A stretch of DNA of 64,000 nt from positions 76,847,024 through 76,911,023 of the forward strand of contig CM055096.1 in assembly GCA_029204225.1 (NCBI GenBank). Reading direction: 5' to 3'. Under the pieces are notes generated by a model. The model did no database searches. It was not told where the DNA came from and saw nothing but the letters and a program-made list of their open reading frames with translations. The DNA comes from Diphasiastrum complanatum. Its lineage: Eukaryota > Streptophyta > Lycopodiopsida > Lycopodiales > Lycopodiaceae. Every line of letters starts with the position of its first letter. The stretch's first letter is position 1. Positions 12,462-23,084 of this stretch are shown here, one piece after another. Made by a program: the position numbers and the translations under genes.

Positions 12462-12473
12462 TGGTATCAGAGC
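12462..12473 (+). promoter_or_regulatory. tRNA-Met primer-binding site
   Basis: TGGTATCAGAGC directly after the LTR terminus GTCACA, 135 bp before the gag start at 12608. This is where minus-strand DNA synthesis would begin. Confidence 0.85.
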
Positions 12474-12607
12474 GGGTGGTTTAGTAATCTGCATTTCTAT
12501 TGTGAGTTATTAATCTTGTTTCTACCAAGACGTTGCTTTTGCAAGTGCACAACCAAAAGTATTTCAATATCTTTATTTTTACCAGCGATCTTGCTGTCTA
12601 CGCCAGA

Positions 12608-14705
12608 ATGGATCTGTTTTCTAATTCATCGCTGATTAACAAACTCGATGAAGAGAACTACCATCTCTGGAAGTTCAAAATAAAGGTCATACTCGTTGCC
12701 AAAAAATTGTGGGACATCGTTGACGGCACATAAGTCAAGCATGAGGTCGATGCAGCCAGCATCACCAAATGGAGACAGAGAGATGGCAAGGCATTTGCCT
12801 TGGTCACTCTGAATATCAAAAATTTCCAAATCAGCTATATTCAAGCTGCTCAGACAGCTAAGGATGCTTGGGACATCCTAGCAACCCACTATGATATCAG
12901 GGATGTAACCTCCAAACTTCATTTGAGGAAGAACTTTTTCACATTAAGAATGTCTGAAGAAGACAGTGTTTCGAGCCATCTCAACACATTTGTTATGCCA
13001 TGAAATTGTTAAATATTCAATATCAACCTAAATATGGCATGATATACTCAAAAATGAAGATATGAGCTGGATAAATATAAATCATGAAGAGGCCTACGTC
13101 ATTTTTTGAGAATATATCTCCTAAAGACTTGCCTTGTATTTAAGGGCAAGACCTCTAGAAGGGAAACGCTGCATTGGATAAGCCTTTACTAGGTCATCTA
13201 CGCGAAACGACTAAATATGAATCGACATATTAAACTAGAGTAATCTTAACTCTTAGTTAAATGTACCTCTTATGGTTTAATTGAACATACATTCAACCTA
13301 ATTGTTAACTGGACCTTTTCACGAGAGCGACGCACATGTAGTTTTAGAGGTGTGTTTGTTCGCTCCGTAGAACATATATTGATCATATGCTTCAGTCTCA
13401 ATCATCGAGAGAGGAAGAGTTTATATATTTGTGAGAGGTTGAAGAAGTGAATAGAGTGTTGATGATTATTCTCTCTTATCTCTGTTCTTCGCACTGTTGA
13501 GTATGAGTGATCCTGAGTCTACTAGCAATCTCTACTACATTACATGAATTACTTTCTGGCTAAACAGACTCTCCAGCGCATTACAGTCGTTTGTTGTATG
13601 TCCGTAAATATGCTCTAAGGAATTGTCTTAAAATCATCTTATTCGTCTGTCGCGAATACTTTCTTTTCAGCACTCGAATAAAGTCTATATCTGGTACAGT
13701 CTAGCACAATCATTGATAGAACTGTATGTATACATCTGAGATGTCAGAACCTGTCTAAGTAATTGAGTCTTTGATCTGTGTTCTTGCTTGTAACTGACAT
13801 AAGTTTCTAGCATACTCTAAAACTCTTTGTGCTCTTTAACCATAACCTTGGACTTAAGTTGTTGAGGACTTCTGTCTAGAAATGAATAGTTCGCGAATAG
13901 GATTAACTAATTATCTGCACAAACACGAATACATCGAACATTTCTCGACTCTCTGTTGACACCTTAGTCAGCCGAAGTGTAGTACTGTTGTACTACTTTG
14001 ATAACATCTCACCTATAGAACGCATTTCATTCGATTTGATAGAGTCAAGACTGCTGTTCTAGAATTATTAACACTATACGTCCCCAACACAAGTAATACT
14101 GGTTACTTTCTAATGTCTGTTGACAACCAAAATAACACCCAAGTCCACTTCACTTGAAATAAATCATAATTGTACCAAATACATAACTTTCTAACACTAT
14201 CCTCTAAGGGTTTGACATTATTTACTACAAAATCTATATTAACCTTGTTGGTATAGTACGACAACATCCAAAAATCTTATGGAGTAGATGACTGCAACCG
14301 GCTCAATCGTTGATGATTCTGATGCAGTGATGACTCTATTAGCGAGTCTACATGATGCCTATGAAACTTGGGTCATGGCCATTATGACCCAGCAACATCT
14401 CACTCTATCAAGAGTCATTTTGATGCTACTTCAAGAGGAGATAAGAAGAAATACATCCTCCTCCGGCTCAGGATCGGATCCTCAAGCTCTGTATTCAACA
14501 AAAAATCAAAAGGCCAGATCCAAGAGATCTACAAAGTTAGACTATCATGACAAGAAGAGCAGCATGCGACCTAAATCAAATTCAGGGACTTCATCATTCT
14601 AGCCAATGCAAAAACTATTTAGCAAATATTATAAGAGAATTGGCCATCTTGACAAGGACTACACAACTTTGAAATACGACAATGAAAAGAAGAAGCAATT
14701 CCAAC
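12608..14705 (+). pseudogene. copia gag, split by an insertion
   Basis: The 5' part (12608-12997) starts MDLFSNSSLINKLDEENYHL and carries the gag UBN2-type region (WKFKIKVILVAKKLWDIV, then AKDAWDILATHYDIRDVTSK). The 3' part resumes at 14282 with MTATGSIVDDSDAVMTLLAS. It ends near 14690 with a decayed zinc knuckle (YYKRIGHLDKDYTTLK, cysteines replaced). The two halves join in register when the block 12998-14276 is ignored; this matches gag order in the element at 44711. A TAG after the junction, a TAA in the first half and the lost cysteines mark it as dead. Everything downstream of gag is missing, cut off by a minus-strand LTR at 14707. Confidence 0.8.
12998..14276. mobile_element. 1.28 kb insertion in gag, flanked by TTATG repeats
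   Basis: The block interrupts copia gag exactly between two TTATG copies (12993-12997 and 14277-14281), which fit a 5 bp target duplication. Inside I find no open frame of note and no terminal inverted repeat. A possible TG...CA core (about 13001-14094) would fit a solo LTR with extra sequence, but this is not proven. The class is undetermined. Confidence 0.5.
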
Positions 14706-14706
14706 T

Positions 14707-15174
14707 GTGAAAAATCCAAAATATTCACACGTGTGGGGAACCAAAAAAGAAGTGTGAATGATCTTTACCATGTTTTATGATGGCACACAGATCACCTATA
14801 GAGTAATACTACAATCTACCAACAGATCTGAGGCTAGAGCACAATCTAGAATGCTACATATCAAAGCTTCATTAATTCCTCACAAATAAGAAAAATACAC
14901 AAGCAAAATAATGTATGAAGAATGCACTCTACTTGAGTTAGAGAGAGAATACAAAAAACAAGCAAAATAGCATGAGATCCAATTTGACATTATGACCTTA
15001 CAAAAGCTTGATTCATCATTAGAAATGTGTACATATATAGGAGAGCCTTAGATCGTGGTACTACTAGCATGTAGCCACCAAAAATGATGTAAACTACCTA
15101 AAGCATGACACTTATCAGTTTGCATGCAAGTTTGGCTACCTACTTCTATCTACTTTCTCCATGTGCAAATCTTG
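14707..15174 (-). repeat. LTR or LTR fragment, reverse orientation
   Basis: The plus strand begins TGTGAAAAATCC, so the minus strand ends GGATTTTTCACA, like the TTCACA ends of other LTRs here. Read on the minus strand it has the TATA-like CCTATATATGTAC (about 15045) and the palindromic CACACGTGTG at 14727. It abuts the plus-strand LTR at 15175. No internal region is attached. Confidence 0.6.
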
Positions 15175-15828
15175 TGTGAGAGATTTCAACTAGTTTAGTC
15201 TAGTTTAGTCATATTTTGGTAAATTGTCAATAAGAGGCCAAAACTCATTTTAGGCTTAGAGATAAACTTTTTGAAGTTATATTAGTTTAAAATACATTCA
15301 ATAAACACTTTTTGAAAGTGTGGGAAAGTTGGTAGTCGAGTTTGAGAGAGATTCAAATTTGAACTTTGGGTACATTGAATCTAGACCCAAAAATAGTAGG
15401 GTTTACATTTTGGAGGGAAAGCCGAGTGGCCAAATGGGGTTTGGACACTCTATAAAAGGATGTAACTCATGAAGAGACACATCTTCTCTCTTCTCTCTCT
15501 CATTTCATCATTATACATGGTTCTCTTTGGGTTCTACTACTCATTGGTGTACTATCTTGGTGTTATCTTGCAATTCTATGTGTAAAATGATCATTTATTG
15601 TTATTTTCGGTTCCACACATGTGAAATACAGTAGGGTACTGTAATTGTACGTATAGAAACTATATTTTATGTTTTGGTTCATGTTTGATCAGTATCTCTT
15701 AGAGTTTGCATCTCATTTTGTATGTAGATGTAAATTTTTCTACATTGGCAGGATTGTTGGTTTGCTCCTTATTGTTACCAAAGATCAGGGACATGGATTG
15801 GATCTTGAATTATCTGAAATCCTTCACA
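15175..15828 (+). repeat. copia 5' LTR
   Basis: It starts TGTGAGAGATTTCAACTAG and ends CCTTCACA, 654 bp, directly followed by a primer-binding site. The same family's LTR lies at 41922-42642, and a stub lies at 39461. It has a TATA-like CTATAAAAGG near 15451 and a CT-rich tract just after it (15484-15509). This is the same position where the sister LTR carries about 80 CT units. A CACACATGTG palindrome lies near 15613. Confidence 0.85.
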
Positions 15829-15840
15829 TGGTATCAGAGC
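15829..15840 (+). promoter_or_regulatory. tRNA-Met primer-binding site
   Basis: TGGTATCAGAGC immediately after the LTR. The untranslated leader of about 580 bp to the gag start at 16421 follows, with no gene. Confidence 0.9.
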
Positions 15841-16420
15841 TCTTGTGTTTCAGGTTATGAAAGGATCAGCCATCTTTAGCAAGGATTTGGAGGAGTTACC
15901 AGTGCTAGAGCATGCTAGATTGATTTCTACTCAAAAATCAGCATTTTTGCATGTGTAGAATTGATCTTTTGTAGGTCAAAACTCAATATAGGATTATGTA
16001 CTTGATCAATTCCGATTTCACACTTGGTTTACTGGAACTAGATGACTTTTGGTGCATTAGGAAGGTCTCATTGGAGTCTACAAGAAGATATATCAAGTTT
16101 CTAGAAATTGCATGTAGAATTTGAGATATTCAATTTGTTGTGATTTTGTCAAAACCCTAATTTTGATTGGATCTCTAGTTTGTGAGGTTACTGAACTTCA
16201 TTTGAGTGTGTTTCAATATTAGGAAGTGGCAGATTGAGGATAGATCATAGGTTGATCAAGATTTCACTATTCTATGTGTTAATTTTCTAGTTAGAAGTGC
16301 TAGAAGAGATTTGAGAGGTTCCATATCTTTGTGATTTCTTCTTGAGTTCATTTGTTGACATTCAAGACATTGCTTTGTGCATTGGAACAGGTTGAAAGAA
16401 TAAGATTAGTTCACTTCAAC

Positions 16421-18196
16421 ATGGCTACAACTGGAGGCTTTATGTTGGAGAGCAATGATAGGCTTACCTCAATCAACTATTCTACTTGGAAGGTGAGGAT
16501 GGAGTCCTTATTGGAGATGAATGAGTTGATGGAGATTGTTGAAGGTGTGGAGGAGAAGCCTCAAGCACCTCAAGATCAAATGAGGTATGATAAGATAGCT
16601 AAAAGAGCTCTACACATGATTAAGATGAATGTTACCAATGAACTTCTCAAGGAAGTTGGTAAGTGCACATCATCTTTGGAGGCTTGGGATGCTTTGAAGA
16701 AGCTTTATGAATCCAAGTCTACATCAAGAGTGCTTACTCTTAGGAGGAAAATCTTTCAAAGTTTGCAAAATAAGGAAGAGAGTACTCATGCTTTTGTTAT
16801 GAGGGTTAAAGCATTCAATGATGAGTTAGAATGTATTGATGAGAGCATTAAGGAGGTAGAACTTGTTCAAGTTATACTTAATGGCTTGTTGGATGATCAT
16901 GCTAATCTTGTTCAAAGTTTTGCTATTCAAAAGACTTTGCCAAGTATTGTGGATTTGCAAGAGATCTTGGTGAATGAGGAGTACAGGCTTCAATCAAGAG
17001 GAGGTGGATCTACATCGACATCTCATTATGAAGAGGATGCTATGTTCATCAAAGGCAAGTTCAAGGGCAAAGGCAAAGGCAAGTGGTATAAAGGGAAAGA
17101 TCAAGGTGAGACTTCCTCTTTTGGCAAAAAGAAAGATAAGTCTAAGTTGAAATGCTTTTATTGTGGAATCAAAGGGCATTTTGCAAATGAATGTTTGAAG
17201 AAACAAAAAGATGAAGGTAGCAAGCAAATCAACTTTACTACTAATGATGAGGATCTAGGTGGTGGTGATTCTCTTTTGATGTGTTCTTCAAGTCCAATAT
17301 CAAGTGAAGGTGACAAAGATTCATGGTGGATTGATAGTGGAGCTAGTTCACATATGACTAGTCACAAGGAGTTCTTTACTTCTTTGGTCACTTATGATAA
17401 AGCAATTCACATGGCCAATGGTGGTGAGTGTTTGATTGAAGGTATTGGTTCAATTCCTATTTGTCTCTCTACTAATAGGAAAACAAGACTTGATGGTGTT
17501 CTTTACATTCCTTCATTTTCAAAGAATTTGCTTAGTGTTGGTCAAATGATAGAGAAAGGATACATGGTAGAGTTTGGTGGTGATGCTTGTTTCATTACAA
17601 AGGAAGAAATCTTGGTTTCTAGGGGCAATAGACAAGGTAGACTTTTCAAGCTTGATGCTTGTGTTATGGCTAACAAAAAGGATGGAATGGAAAAGGATAT
17701 TGGTCTCAACTTTCCAAAGTTCTCTTTTAGCATCAATAAGATTGGTGGATCTTATGCAAAGTCTAAAAAGCTTCCTCATGCTAGATCTAGGTCAAGATCT
17801 AACATGCTTCTTGGAGATGTTCATCTTTGTGCTAACTTGGCAAGTCTTGAGGATAATGATGGTGTTTCAATGATTCTTCATGGCAAGTGCAAGCATGCAA
17901 AATGTAAGGAAAGATCTAACTTCATCAATGGAGGTGAAGGTTCTTCCTTGGAAAAGGTTGTTGTTAATGATTTCTTTGATCATATGGAAAAAGATGTTGC
18001 TAGGTGCATTTATGAAGGAGGTGGTTCTTCTACATTATTTTGTGATGAGTCTGATGATCCAAGAAAGTCATTTTTGCAGCAAGTGGAGTCACATGTCTTC
18101 ATAAAGAGAGTAGATCAAATGATTCTATCAAGAGACTTGGTGAGGGAGATAGTCAAAAGTCAAGAAGAAGAGAAGTATATGACGAATTCAAAGTAG
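16421..18196 (+). CDS. copia gag-protease fused to an unfamiliar tail
   Basis: One open frame of about 590 residues, started at MATTGGFMLESN because relatives start there; an upstream in-frame Met at 16352 also exists. In order: gag UBN2-type region (residues about 1-190, STWKVRMESLL, ALHMIKMNVTNELLKEVG), zinc knuckle CFYCGIKGHFANEC (about 245), retropepsin WWIDSGASSHMT (about 303) and the LLSVGQM segment. After LFKLDACVMANKK (about 410), where the family's GAG pre-integrase and integrase should begin, the sequence turns into about 180 residues that match no copia domain I know (Lys/Ser/Asp-rich, with several CxxH/CxxxC-like pieces). The frame stays open to the TAG. It probably supplied gag and protease but no integrase, so it would be non-autonomous. 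Confidence 0.85.
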   Translation: MATTGGFMLESNDRLTSINYSTWKVRMESLLEMNELMEIVEGVEEKPQAPQDQMRYDKIAKRALHMIKMNVTNELLKEVGKCTSSLEAWDALKKLYESKSTSRVLTLRRKIFQSLQNKEESTHAFVMRVKAFNDELECIDESIKEVELVQVILNGLLDDHANLVQSFAIQKTLPSIVDLQEILVNEEYRLQSRGGGSTSTSHYEEDAMFIKGKFKGKGKGKWYKGKDQGETSSFGKKKDKSKLKCFYCGIKGHFANECLKKQKDEGSKQINFTTNDEDLGGGDSLLMCSSSPISSEGDKDSWWIDSGASSHMTSHKEFFTSLVTYDKAIHMANGGECLIEGIGSIPICLSTNRKTRLDGVLYIPSFSKNLLSVGQMIEKGYMVEFGGDACFITKEEILVSRGNRQGRLFKLDACVMANKKDGMEKDIGLNFPKFSFSINKIGGSYAKSKKLPHARSRSRSNMLLGDVHLCANLASLEDNDGVSMILHGKCKHAKCKERSNFINGGEGSSLEKVVVNDFFDHMEKDVARCIYEGGGSSTLFCDESDDPRKSFLQQVESHVFIKRVDQMILSRDLVREIVKSQEEEKYMTNSK

Positions 18197-18204
18197 GATG
18201 TACT

Positions 18205-18504
18205 TTGAATGATGTCATTATAAATGATAGTGAGGAAGAATCATTATCATATGAGTCATTACCTAAAACATTGAGTAGAAGTCCTTGTTTGAAAAAAGAG
18301 AGTACTTCAATCATCCTTATGTTGAAGGTACTAATCATTTTTTTCATGGCTTCTAATGTCTTTGAGGTTTCTACTTCTTATAATGCAATCATTAAGAGGG
18401 AGTCTTATGAAGGAAAGAGCAATGGAAGATTGGTTCTTGGGAAGATCCAAGACATGGATCTCACATCTCTTCATCAACCCAAAGGATTCTATGATTATGA
18501 TTGA
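18205..18504 (+). CDS. Small ORF downstream of gag-protease, unknown
   Basis: A frame of 99 codons in a different phase, beginning 8 bp after the stop of the gag-protease frame. It is rich in Ser, Glu and Leu, with a hydrophobic stretch IILMLKVLIIFFMAS (about residues 36-50). I recognise no domain. Its end overlaps the next frame by 4 bp. It could be a decayed spacer of the polyprotein rather than a real gene. Confidence 0.35.
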   Translation: MNDVIINDSEEESLSYESLPKTLSRSPCLKKESTSIILMLKVLIIFFMASNVFEVSTSYNAIIKRESYEGKSNGRLVLGKIQDMDLTSLHQPKGFYDYD

Positions 18505-18923
18505 TCACTCATGACCGAGATGGCAAAAGGTTGGTTGGAGAAGACTACATGGAGCAAATCGAGAGGCAATTTCTTCAAGGCAAGGGATATCTCATTGGTG
18601 AGCTTATTGAGGTTTGTTATGGAATCAAGAAGGCTGGATTTATTAGGTTTTATACTCATCTTCACCTACTCTACTTCATGTTGGATGGAAAGTTTGGAAT
18701 CTATCTTTTGATATATGATGGTGACATTGGTGACATTGTTTTCATTAACCTTTGTGAAAATTCGAGATCAAGCATTGATGAGATCTTGTTAGATCTAGAT
18801 CGTATGTTTGAGAGGAAGTATTTACAGAGGTTCGGGTGTGAAGATATTCATATCTTTGATATCTTTGATGATCAAGAGAAAGGTAAGCAAGTGGAAGCAA
18901 CTCACTTTGTTTTACTCACATGA
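18501..18923 (+). pseudogene. Ghost of a copia reverse transcriptase
   Basis: An open frame of 140 codons whose order of short motifs follows copia RT without its catalytic core. GEDYMEQIERQF stands where relatives have EEDICMEQPQGF. CYGIKKAGF stands for IYGLKQASR. YLLIYDGDIGDIVF stands for LLLIYVDDIIISG. The Y-V-D-D box has become Y-D-G-D, so polymerase activity is not expected. The end (KGKQVEATHFVLLT) instead resembles the spacer that lies before RT in relatives (KGQQVEG...YALSS), so the order is rearranged. The likeness is inferred from motif order by eye. Confidence 0.45.
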
Positions 18924-19319
18924 TTTGGAGACATTAGAGGAGTTCTAAATCCAAAAAAGACCCTTTGTAAAGATTCTTTTTATATATTTTTTTGAGTTTT
19001 TTCTTACACATGGACCAATCAAAACATTCAAGTTTGAAATCTATGTAACATAACTTTTTGAGTCCACATTTTGATTCCACACTAAAAATGGCATAACTTT
19101 TTAGTGGTACGTCCAAATTTAGCGAAGTTTGGTGCATTGGAAAGCGCTCAACAAGGGCTTTCCAATGATAGTTACATGACATACTTCTGAGCTACGATTA
19201 AAAATTTATGGCAAGTCAAAGTATTAGTGTTATAATATTTTAATAATATAAACTACATCTTGCACGAATTCTTAAAGGGTCCTTTTGGAGCTCAAAAGTC
19301 CTCTAATGATTTTCTTGTG

Positions 19320-19792
19320 TAGATGATGCTATCCAAGTGGATATTGGTTCTCATGGTTTTCATACTGGAAAATCAAGTAATGGATCTGGAAAACAAAGTT
19401 TGTTCAATGACTTTGATGGTCAAGAGGAAGATCAAAAGTTTGGTCTCAAAGGGCTTCAACAACACAAAATGAAAGGTGACAATTTGGAGCTAGTCAAGAG
19501 CATCAAAGGAAGGTTATTTGGCAAAGATGTTATGGATCTGTTTTTGCAGCTTATTGAAGACTCAAGTAAGGTCAAAGGAGCAGCAAGGAAGTGTTGTTCA
19601 AGTTTATTTTACTTGTTCTATCTCATGGTTGAGCTATTTCATGTGGATGTGTGCAAATTGTCAAGATATGGACAAACTAGCTACATTGTCTTGCAATATC
19701 TTATTGTTGGAGTTGTATTAGCATTCTTGGCTGGTTTTGCTGATGGAAATGAAGCTATTGGAGGTTCATTATATCACTCATTCAAGTGTTGA
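19320..19792 (+). repeat. Retroelement segment shared with 43783-44250 (inverted)
   Basis: An open stretch contains FGLKGLQQHK, DNLELVKSIKG, GKDVMDLFLQLIEDS and, in a hydrophobic second half, LFHVDVCKLSRYGQTSYI and LAFLAGFADGNEA. The same words recur in broken form on the minus strand at 43783-44160. In both places it follows the same copia spacer (KGKQVE...THF). It is therefore an element-borne segment. The function is unknown, and membrane association of the hydrophobic half is only a guess. Confidence 0.6.
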
Positions 19793-19799
19793 TGATATA

Positions 19800-20095
19800 C
19801 TTTTGAAAGTGTTCATAGTCATCTAATAGTGGTAGAAAGTATTCCCTAAAAACTATGCAAAAATCATCCCATATACAAGGTTGATTGCCTTTTGCAACTA
19901 GGTCATCTCACCATACTAAATTTCACTCATTTGATATGTAAAGTAATTTAGATGGTGATGAATGCTCTTGCCTTGATTCTAACTAGCTTGCTTTTGATTT
20001 GCATCTATTGTCTTTGGATTAGAAGCTAGTTTCTTGTGCAACCATTCATTCTTTTGATCCTTTGTACTTGCTGCAGCTTCACATGGTATTAGAGC
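19800..20095 (+). repeat. LTR end with primer-binding site
   Basis: The stretch ends GCAGCTTCACA at 20083, followed by TGGTATTAGAGC (20084-20095), one base off the usual tRNA-Met site. This marks the right end of an LTR whose left end is not visible, and a leader seems to follow. The gag that should come next is missing. Confidence 0.5.
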
Positions 20096-20389
20096 TAGAA
20101 TAGAAGAATACACATCACTTTGTGAAATGGAATGATCTCTCATCAGTGTTGATGATATTTTGCCTCTTACTTGCACTTTATTTGAAGCACATAGGTTTCA
20201 CTCTTTTCATCATCTAATGATGTACTTTTTTCACTGATTTTAGACCAAAAGAAACAAAAAGTAGCTTAACTCTAATTAGAAGACAAGTTGTCTAGTCTAC
20301 CTCAAGTTTGGACAAACCCCAAAACTTGGATTTTCTAAGTTAAATATTATTTTATTTTACAAGTACTATTCACAGAAAGGTTGTCTTCA

Positions 20390-21700
20390 AATCAACCTAG
20401 TGCACTTCCAGATCATACTACATTGCATAGGCGAGGAGTAGTCGGATGCCCGACATCTTGACCATCGATGAGTATGTATCGAAGTAGTCGATACCATACC
20501 TCTGTGTGAAGCCCTTGGCGACAAGTCCTGCTTTGTATCATCATGTGGTGTATAGGCAAGTGTAAATTGGTGATTGATTTTTTTATCTTGGCAAAATCTT
20601 AAGAACTCCTTATTGGAATATTTGCCTTCATTGTCGGACCTGATAGTCTGCAACTTCTTGGAGGTGTGTCGTTCTGCAAATGCTACAAACTTTTTGAATG
20701 CATTGAACACTCCGAATTTCTTCTTTCATCAATGAATGTTAGAAAGTATCTAGATCCAGAAAGGTAATTGACTTTCATCAGTACACAAACATCTGAGTGA
20801 ACAAGCTCAAGGATGTCTTTGGCTCTTCTTCCTTCATGTACAAATGGACTTCGATGCTGCTTGCCTTTCTAACAAGCTTCGCAGAAGTCAGAGTCTAGAC
20901 TTGTTACCTTCAGACCACTTACTAGCTCCTTTCTGGTTATGTCATAGAGACTCCTCATATTCAAATGATACATTCTTCTATGCCAGTCTCAGACATTTTC
21001 AGATGCATTCAGAATGCTATCGTAGCTGCTAATAATTTTTGCTTGGTATAGATTACCTTGTCTTCATCCGAAAAAATCAATAGCTTGTTCGACCATTCGA
21101 CATACATAACCATCAAACATGACTTGTAATCTTAGAACCGCTATCTGCATTACAGAGAGCAGGTCTCTTCTCAACATAGGTACATAGAGTGCTCCTAGAA
21201 GCTCTACATATCCTGACAGTGTACATAGATATAGAGTCTCGATGCCTTCGACATCATGTCGTCTTCCATCTCCCAATATCATTGTTCTTGTATTGTCGGG
21301 TTCTCTGTAGTTGATCAAGACATTCTTGTTGTAGGTTATGTGTGATGTAGCTTCTGAGTCAATCATTGTGTCTTAGTCATGCTGCTTATAGGTGGTCAAC
21401 CCTTCATCGATAGCTATGAAAGCATTGTCGTTCTTCTCAGCATCCTTCAATGATTTGGCAACATTCGCTTTCTCTCCTTTGTGCTTTCCTTTTGGGTTGT
21501 GTCAGCATTCATGTGTTGAATGCCCTTTCTTCTTGCAGTGTGTGCAAGGTACTGTCGGGTTGAACCAGCATCTGTTTGCTATGTGTCCAGATTTGTGACA
21601 GTGCCCATAGGTAGAAGTTTCTTTGTTGTAGCAGCCTCTTGTCGAAGACTTCATTTGAGTCTTGGAGCTTCATTTAGTCTTGTTGTAGGAGGCTGAGAGC
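20390..21700 (-). pseudogene. copia gag end, protease and integrase relic
   Basis: Read leftward from about 21650: two adjacent zinc-knuckle-like motifs (HCHKSGHIANRC and CTHCKKKGHSTHEC, the first lacking one Cys). Next is a protease segment with MIDSEATSHITYNKNV, in which the family's D-S-G is D-S-E. Then comes LLSVMQIAVLRLQ, and at about 20710-20530 an integrase piece (AFKKFVAFAERHTSKKLQ, IRSDNEGKYSNKEF) containing the second catalytic Asp. A different copia lineage from the one at 16421. Stops and deletions break it into pieces. Confidence 0.8.
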
Positions 21701-22019
21701 AAAAAAAAATTTCTTTTTACTTTTCACTTGTACTTGGATACATGATTTCAAGCTGAGAAATGCCTTGTATTTTCACTCATACTCTCTTGAATGGCTTGTG
21801 TTTGATGGTTGATTTCATCTTGTATTTAAGAGCTCTTGCCAAGATCAAAAGCTAGTTTTGGACGTACATGCAAAAAATCTGAGTTGGATCAAACTAGTTT
21901 TTGAAGTGTGCAACCTCTTTTGCTTGTAGATATTTGTCGATCATTTTGAGATCCTAAAATGCATGTATTCACATCCTAAAATGTATTCATTCTAGAAAGA
22001 GGCTTTGGAAGGCCAAGAA

Positions 22020-22210
22020 CAACTTTTTATTTTTGTCGTTACCTCCAATGCTTTGAAATTGAGATGTCCCAACCTCTTGTGCCACATCTCTTGACTTGTC
22101 ATTTCCTCATTCACCACAAAACTTCTTGGTTAGCATTAACACAAAAATCAAGTCTGTAAAGTTTGCCTTGTCTCTTGCCTTTGGCAATCAAAGAACCTCT
22201 TTTTTACTCG
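22020..22210 (-). pseudogene. Small copia pre-integrase fragment
   Basis: Minus-strand translation gives WHKRLGHLNFKALEV. This matches the conserved HKRMGHLNFKSLEV of the element at 50418-50636, with neighbouring nucleotide similarity. No more of this element is visible on either side. Confidence 0.6.
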
Positions 22211-23084
22211 CCTCTCAATAGAATGAAATTTAGATCTCATTATACTTGAAAACTCTCTTGCATATGATTCAAATTGGCTAACAAGAGTTTCAATAAAAAA
22301 AATAAATTGAAAAAGATTCACTTTTATTGATTCAATAGAATAGTATTGTAAAAAGGTGACAGTCTTGCTCAAACACAAGGGAGCTATCTCATCCATAAGG
22401 GGAGCAATGGTAAAGCCACAAGGAGAGTTTTTCATCACAAGGAGATATATGCTCATCCACATGGAGATCAGTAAACCAGTTAAGAAGAATTTTTATCCAC
22501 AAGGGAGATTGTGAATTAGAAACTAGAAACAACAATGTTAGTTTGAATGTATGAAACCTCTCCAAAAAATAATGAGATTATTTTGATGAATATTGAAATC
22601 CATTATACCTTCATTCTAGATTTGTTCAAGAGTGAAAGGGCCGAGTCTAGAAGCATCTAAATGCTAGAAGACACTCTTGGATCAGTCCTCCAAGTGAAAT
22701 CTTAGTGAATTTCTAAAGCACAAACACTCATAAAGGCAAAATCTACCTATACAAGGTGATAAGAATTGTTGGCAAGTACTAGGAGAAAAATTTGAGATCC
22801 AAGTCACATTGTTCACCCCTACTCAAGTGTGTAAGGGTTTTTTTTGGCTTGAATTAAAGTCATAAAGGTGAGTGAGGCATATGTGTTGTGGTTGATCCAA
22901 AATTTTCAAGAGATCCTTCCTTTGTAGAGGGCAAGAACTAGTAACTCAATTCTTGACTTTGGTGGAAAAATTGTCTTCATTGTGATCAAATCTTGCTAAG
23001 TGGCATTAGATGTTTGTAAGCAAACATCTTAGTGAGAGAGAAGTATCACATTTCTGAAAATTTGAATTTCATTTCAACTCTAAA
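22211..23084. other. AT-rich stretch, no gene recognised
   Basis: Short phrases resemble leaders of copia elements (ACAAGGAGATAT, ATCCACAAGGGAGATT, repeated with variation near 22375-22515). No open frame has recognisable content. Confidence 0.4.

Noticed and set aside
20844-21598. Plus-strand frames of 62-68 codons
   Set aside because: They are antisense to the copia protease/gag relic on the minus strand.
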